A stretch of 26,162 nt of DNA from Chloroflexota bacterium (lineage in GTDB: Bacteria; Chloroflexota; Ktedonobacteria; Ktedonobacterales; Ktedonobacteraceae), in assembly GCA_027316975.1 (NCBI GenBank), contig DAHVFL010000009.1, positions 1 through 26,162 of the forward strand. Direction: 5' to 3'. The notes beneath the pieces were generated by a model. It was not told the origin of the DNA and did no database searches. It was given only the letters and a program-made list of their open reading frames with translations. The position numbers were made by a program, and so were the translations under genes. Each line of letters begins with the position of its first letter. Position 1 is the stretch's first letter. Below are positions 22,447 to 26,162 of the stretch, piece by piece.

Positions 22447-24009
22447 TTACGATCTTTTGCTCAGGATGACCTGGATTTGCGGCTTTTCATTGGTATCGAT
22501 GATGGTATCTACAACGGTACCGGGCGGGGGTATTTGCATAACAATCCGGCCCGACTCTACATTGGGATAGCTGTCGGATTCTCCAATCGGCACAACCCTC
22601 ATGCCAAGCTGGCCAGCTCGCTCAACGGCAGTCCACAGGTCTAAGGATTGCAGGTTCGGTATGCCCCGGTTGGCAACTTTCGTTTCAATCTTCCCTAACA
22701 TGGTACTAAACCAGTCTTTTAACATGTCCTTCTGGTCATTCGCGTTCCTGGTCTTCTCATACTTCGCTTTGAAGCTCTGGATTTCGTAAATCTTATCCTG
22801 GACGAAAAAAGGATGCGTAATGTGACGCATATGAATATTGGGATTATTGCCCTGCGTCTCAATGTACAAATTGCCTATGCTCAGACCAAGCAGGATAATG
22901 TTGGGGATTTTCACTTCGATCTTCGCGATTTTATCGTAGGTTGTGGTATCATGCTGCTCGGACAGGATGATTAATTTGCGGTTGATGTCGATAATACGTT
23001 TATTGGTCAGAATAAACACATCATCGATATAGCCGATATACACAAGGCCCACGACTACCAGCAGGAGGACGAATGCTACGGCAAATATGCCGAAATAGAC
23101 CCGTGCGACAAGCGCGCCAATAAATGATAGTAGCAGAAGTAGCACGGGGATAATAAGTCTAACCACCAACAACCACCGACTACGTTGGACATACATGATG
23201 GTCTTTTCTTCCGCGTCATAATGCACATCGCATTCGATACGCAACGGGCCACCAAAGCGGCGTAAAGGGGCGCGCAATTTGGTTGGCGATTCTCGATGTG
23301 CATATTTCGCGTCGGCATCTGGCAGAGTTGGCAGTGGCTCATGCTTCGCTAATCTCGCAAGAGCCTCATCCCTGGTTTCATCGGGCGCGGCAGATGCAGG
23401 CTTTGCGGCTGCCTTTGCGCTCTTATAGCTCTGACGAATGCCCTCGATATCATCGCGCACGCCCTTAGGATCGCGCACATTTTTCAAATACAGGGCTTTA
23501 CCGCCCGCCAGGTAGACATGCACAGTGCCATAGTTGAGCATTATGCTCACGGGCGTATCCTGCTCTACGGCAACCTGTTGCACTTTATCCAGTGAGGTTT
23601 CATTGCGCGTGGGATTATTTAAAAGGCCATGCCAGGTAAGGATACGTTTATTGGTGACGATGTCAATATTCACCCACCAGAGTTCGAAAATGCGATAGGC
23701 ACAAAACAGAGCAGTTGCGATGATGGCAAAGATAGAGATGGGATAAAGAACGGCGAACATCGCGCCAGGCAAGATACTGCGTGTCTCGAGCCAGACGACC
23801 ACACCCAGGAAAATTAGCGCCCCCAGCAGGGGCAGGGCTGATTGTACGTAGAAAATCGGATGTTCGCGCACAATACGTCGTATCGTCTCGCCCTCTTGCT
23901 GCCCGACGAAGCGTTTGGTTTTGTCGGGTCCGCGCCTGAAACGCCGGAACATGGCGTGTACTCGTACCGGCTTCCACTCGTTCGTCTGCGCTTGTTTTGT
24001 ACCGCTCAT
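22447..24009 (-). CDS. Membrane protein with two bacterial PH domains and a C-terminal PASTA domain
   Basis: 520 residues. A basic N-terminal tail, two helices (about 55-105), then a bPH2/YdbS-like domain with the motif NIDIVTNKRILTWHGLL. A charged Ala/Lys/Pro linker follows, then a second helix pair (about 285-335) with a second PH-like domain (DDVFILTNKRIIDI). The last about 75 residues are PASTA-like: PNLQSLDLWTAVERAGQLGM, then IPPPGTVVDT and a closing strand VILSKR. PASTA domains normally bind wall muropeptides when extracytoplasmic. The ATG at 24009 has SD AGAGGT; the TTG at 24036 has none. Co-transcribed with the CvpA-like gene 38 bp upstream, whose promoter serves both. Function unknown. 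Confidence 0.78.
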   Translation of the reverse strand: MSGTKQAQTNEWKPVRVHAMFRRFRRGPDKTKRFVGQQEGETIRRIVREHPIFYVQSALPLLGALIFLGVVVWLETRSILPGAMFAVLYPISIFAIIATALFCAYRIFELWWVNIDIVTNKRILTWHGLLNNPTRNETSLDKVQQVAVEQDTPVSIMLNYGTVHVYLAGGKALYLKNVRDPKGVRDDIEGIRQSYKSAKAAAKPASAAPDETRDEALARLAKHEPLPTLPDADAKYAHRESPTKLRAPLRRFGGPLRIECDVHYDAEEKTIMYVQRSRWLLVVRLIIPVLLLLLSFIGALVARVYFGIFAVAFVLLLVVVGLVYIGYIDDVFILTNKRIIDINRKLIILSEQHDTTTYDKIAKIEVKIPNIILLGLSIGNLYIETQGNNPNIHMRHITHPFFVQDKIYEIQSFKAKYEKTRNANDQKDMLKDWFSTMLGKIETKVANRGIPNLQSLDLWTAVERAGQLGMRVVPIGESDSYPNVESGRIVMQIPPPGTVVDTIIDTNEKPQIQVILSKRS

Positions 24010-24047
24010 GCAAATACCTCTAGTAGTAACGTACAATCAAGAGACAC

Positions 24048-24620
24048 TTACTTTTTGGCAGGGGCACCTGGTTTCTTTACGCGCGATGCGATAAGACCGG
24101 CAAGCACTACCACGATTGCAACGATGATGAGCAGTGGAACGTAATTCGTCACCACATTCTGAGTAGGGGTGCCGAAGCCTACCGTTATCAAGGGAGACTT
24201 CGCAAAGATGTTGGCGATATAGGTGATCAGAAAATACCCTGTTACTAGCCCCGGCAGCACGCCAAGCAGGTGTTCGGCGGGAGTGAGATTTTTGCCTGGG
24301 AAAGCGCGGTTTCCAATATAGTATCCGACAACAACAATTACGACAAACGCAATCAGTGTCACCGTAAGAACAGCAATCGCGTCAGGCCTGGCAGGAGTCG
24401 AGACCGGCCCCGAGGAGAAAATATAACGTAAGACGACCGGCGTTTTCACAAAAACGAGTTGCGCCAGAGCGTCACCGCCATTGAGCAGCAAAAAGAGCAC
24501 ACCCGTCAGAGCGAAAGCCAGCGAAATAACCTCGCGACGCCATCCCCGCAAGAAGCCAATAACCCCGAAGGCTACAATGGAGAAAACGAAACATTGCTGG
24601 GATGTAAATAACAATGACAT
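24048..24620 (-). CDS. CvpA-like small multi-pass membrane protein
   Basis: 190 residues with about four hydrophobic segments. The N-terminal helix ends in IGFLRGWRREVISLAF, the basic-flanked motif typical of CvpA/colicin-V-production-like proteins. The C-terminus is basic (SRVKKPGAPAKK). CvpA-like proteins are envelope proteins of poorly known role. Start ATG with SD GGGAGG ten bases upstream and a good promoter at 24653-24681. First gene of the operon with the PH-PASTA protein, so both likely act in the envelope (inference). Confidence 0.65.
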   Translation of the reverse strand: MSLLFTSQQCFVFSIVAFGVIGFLRGWRREVISLAFALTGVLFLLLNGGDALAQLVFVKTPVVLRYIFSSGPVSTPARPDAIAVLTVTLIAFVVIVVVGYYIGNRAFPGKNLTPAEHLLGVLPGLVTGYFLITYIANIFAKSPLITVGFGTPTQNVVTNYVPLLIIVAIVVVLAGLIASRVKKPGAPAKK

Positions 24621-24652
24621 AAAGCTTCTGCCTCCCTTCCCTGGGACGCCAC

Positions 24653-24681
24653 AGTATACCAGAATGCCCCCCAGGGGTCAA
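24653..24681 (-). promoter_or_regulatory. Sigma-70-type promoter of the CvpA-like / PH-PASTA operon
   Basis: On the minus strand: TTGACC (24676-24681; 5 of 6), exact 17-bp spacer, TATACT (24653-24658; 5 of 6). It lies 32 bp upstream of the ATG. This is the best promoter match in the window. Confidence 0.7.
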
Positions 24682-24824
24682 ACCAAACGTACTTGTTGCT
24701 CTCTCAAACCGCTTTTGCTTTTATCATACCACATCTTAACAACAAATTAAAGCGCCTTCTAATAATTAATATTCCTCTAATCCAGGCATAGCAAAAGCGT
24801 CCAAACGCGCATTACAGGCATTCT

Positions 24825-25607
24825 CTAGTTCGCCAGGACCAACTTCACTACATAACTAAACTCATTCCACAGAGCATGGGCGATCGTACTGTTCTCTTCT
24901 ACTCTGAAGATGTTCCCAGCAACGGCAAACATTTCTACAGTGAGCCCTGTTCCCTCGATCAACAATATGAAATCGGCAGGGGTATAGCAACGAACGGTTT
25001 GAGTAATCAACTGGCTTTTGTCTCCAATTGGCCACCACTGATCAAGAAAGCGGCCGCCTATGGGATCGAAGTCATATTGTCGCATCAGTCCACGTTTTTC
25101 ATCCCGTTCCTCTGTTCCTGCCTGGCATACCCACCACCAGGGGCTGAAGACGTCCATTAGTACACAACCCCCAGGAACCAACCAATCTGCTGCAATACGT
25201 TGGAGCAGTAGTCGATTGTCTGCATCAGAACCCATGCCAAAGCTGTCCCAGTGACAGATCAGATCAAATCGCTCGAGAAAATCGAGTGTATAATAATCGC
25301 CTTCAATGACAGTGAGATGTCCCTGCCGTGGTTCCTGGGCAAGCTCTCGAGCAAAAGAGGCACGGAGCGGACTTAACTCTACGGCAATCACGCTATGTCC
25401 CAGGTCAGCCATAGCTGCTGCCGTGCCACCAGCCCCTGCACCTAATTCCAGAATGCGTTTCTTGCCTGCACCGCTGTATTGTTCAATGGAGGTGGCCCTT
25501 GCTCGATGAGAAGCGAATATACCAGTGGAACCCATCCACTCGCTTCTCTTTGTATAAAATGGTTCTATCCAGTCCATTGCTGCTCCTGTGGTTTTCTTTC
25601 TGTCCAT
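24825..25607 (-). CDS. SAM-dependent class I methyltransferase
   Basis: 260-residue soluble protein. Rossmann motif I is ILELGAGAGGTAAAM (about 52-66), followed by acidic Glu77 that would bind the ribose of SAM, then the GDYYTLDF segment (motif II) and a hydrophobic motif III (LVPGGCVLMDVF). Three consecutive Trp (WWW) follow motif III. Resembles small-molecule methyltransferases; substrate unknown. Start ATG with SD AAGGAAG; a TATAAT-like -10 (25632-25637, minus) is 25 bp upstream. No operon partner. Confidence 0.85.
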   Translation of the reverse strand: MDRKKTTGAAMDWIEPFYTKRSEWMGSTGIFASHRARATSIEQYSGAGKKRILELGAGAGGTAAAMADLGHSVIAVELSPLRASFARELAQEPRQGHLTVIEGDYYTLDFLERFDLICHWDSFGMGSDADNRLLLQRIAADWLVPGGCVLMDVFSPWWWVCQAGTEERDEKRGLMRQYDFDPIGGRFLDQWWPIGDKSQLITQTVRCYTPADFILLIEGTGLTVEMFAVAGNIFRVEENSTIAHALWNEFSYVVKLVLAN

Positions 25608-25756
25608 GTTCTTTCTTCCTTTACACTGTTGATTATATCAAAGGCTGTAAATCCAAACTTTATTCTGGCAGAAATCACACAATTATTCTGGTGGGTCGCA
25701 CACTGACCAAAAGTTCTATAAAAGCCGCCAAAATGTTCTCTTTCCCACTCAGGTGT

Positions 25757-25764
25757 GGTATAAT
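25757..25764 (+). promoter_or_regulatory. Extended -10 promoter of the gyrA/parC gene
   Basis: TGG-TATAAT with its -10 at 25759-25764, about 105 bp before the ATG, leaving a long leader. No good -35 is present. Confidence 0.45.
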
Positions 25765-25868
25765 TGATAAGTAGGCTCGAATCTTGCGGGATCCTCCCCG
25801 GAAATGTGTTTCAACCCACTATCTTGTTGTAATAGTTTCGTTATACGTGTGTGTATTAAGGATATGCT

Positions 25869-26162
25869 ATGAGCCTGGAATCTGGGAATGCCGGGAATAC
25901 GAAATTAGTCAGCATCGTCGAGGAAATGACAGGCGCATACCTCGACTATTCAATGAGCGTGATTGTTAGCCGCGCTTTACCCGATGTGCGCGATGGTCTC
26001 AAACCAGTGCATCGCCGCATCCTCTACGCTATGGATCAGATGGGTCTGCAATCCACTAAACAATTTCGTAAGTGCGCCGGTACGGTCGGTGAAGTCTTGA
26101 AGAGCTATCACCCGCATGGTGACGCGGCGGTATATGAATCACTGGTGCGTATGGCGCAGCCC
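25869..26162 (+). CDS. gyrA: DNA gyrase / topoisomerase IV subunit A, N-terminal part
   Basis: The first 98 codons; the gene continues past the right edge. The sequence MTGAYLDYSMSVIVSRALPD, then VRDGLKPVHRRILYAM and HPHGDAAVYESLVRMAQP, is the start of the type IIA topoisomerase A subunit. The breakage-reunion tyrosine lies further on. At the quinolone-contact positions this protein has Ala86 (E. coli GyrA Ser83) and Glu90 (Asp87). gyrA and parC cannot be separated from this fragment; no gyrB precedes it. Confidence 0.92.
   Translation, partial: MSLESGNAGNTKLVSIVEEMTGAYLDYSMSVIVSRALPDVRDGLKPVHRRILYAMDQMGLQSTKQFRKCAGTVGEVLKSYHPHGDAAVYESLVRMAQP

Noticed and set aside
1..26162. tRNA, rRNA, CRISPR or transposase genes
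   Set aside because: No cloverleaf with a TTCRANY loop, no rRNA-like stretch, no regularly spaced direct repeats and no transposase-like frame was seen in either strand.

Overview
The window looks like a chromosomal segment of a Chloroflexota bacterium, most probably class Ktedonobacteria. This is an inference from the overall style: moderately GC-rich coding DNA, many dispersed palindromic repeats including the 'HPERSEGS'-type element, a DUF4395/thioredoxin pair, an ECF sigma/anti-sigma/beta-repeat membrane protein operon, and mixed-strand housekeeping and transport genes. No rRNA, tRNA, CRISPR array, transposase or prophage was seen.

Layout. Positions 1-3335 are all on the minus strand: the start of a tiny membrane protein (cut by the left edge), an Ada DNA-alkylation repair/regulator protein, and a two-gene cassette of an AAA/ABC-type ATPase and a small TOPRIM-like protein. 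That cassette has its own extended -10 promoter, is visibly more AT-rich than its neighbours, and resembles split OLD/PARIS-type defence modules. From 3579 to 6603 on the plus strand lie an M20 amidohydrolase and a metallo-beta-lactamase-fold/Rieske fusion protein. From 6650 to 8172 (minus) are a beta-carbonic anhydrase, a membrane-anchored thioredoxin and a DUF4395 membrane protein. A glutamine synthetase-like enzyme (plus) ends 3 bp from a convergent APC amino-acid permease (minus); together they suggest gamma-glutamylation or use of an amine or amino acid. A GH15 glucoamylase-like enzyme and a Ca2+/H+ antiporter follow on plus, then a LysM-CHAP wall hydrolase and an MFS transporter on minus. 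An ECF sigma factor, a zinc-finger anti-sigma and a beta-repeat membrane protein form an operon at 18536-20876. RlmD-like rRNA methyltransferase (plus) faces a minus operon of a PH-PASTA membrane protein and a CvpA-like protein. A SAM methyltransferase (minus) and the first 98 codons of a gyrA/parC gene (plus) end the window.

The most striking non-coding signal is a set of five long, perfect, mutually unrelated palindromes (42-73 bp) that sit exactly at gene 3' ends, several containing the stop codon. One contains the stop codons of both convergent genes. They lack clear U-tracts. They coexist with dispersed repeats: two HPERSEGS hairpins, a GGACGCG/CGCGTCC family (one copy inserted in frame inside a gene), and a composite GC-rich hairpin block upstream of the sigma factor.

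Start codons were reassigned from the longest reading frame wherever a Shine-Dalgarno (SD) sequence or conserved residue numbering decided it (Ada, glutamine synthetase, permease, glucoamylase, antiporter, anti-sigma, RlmD-like, PH-PASTA).
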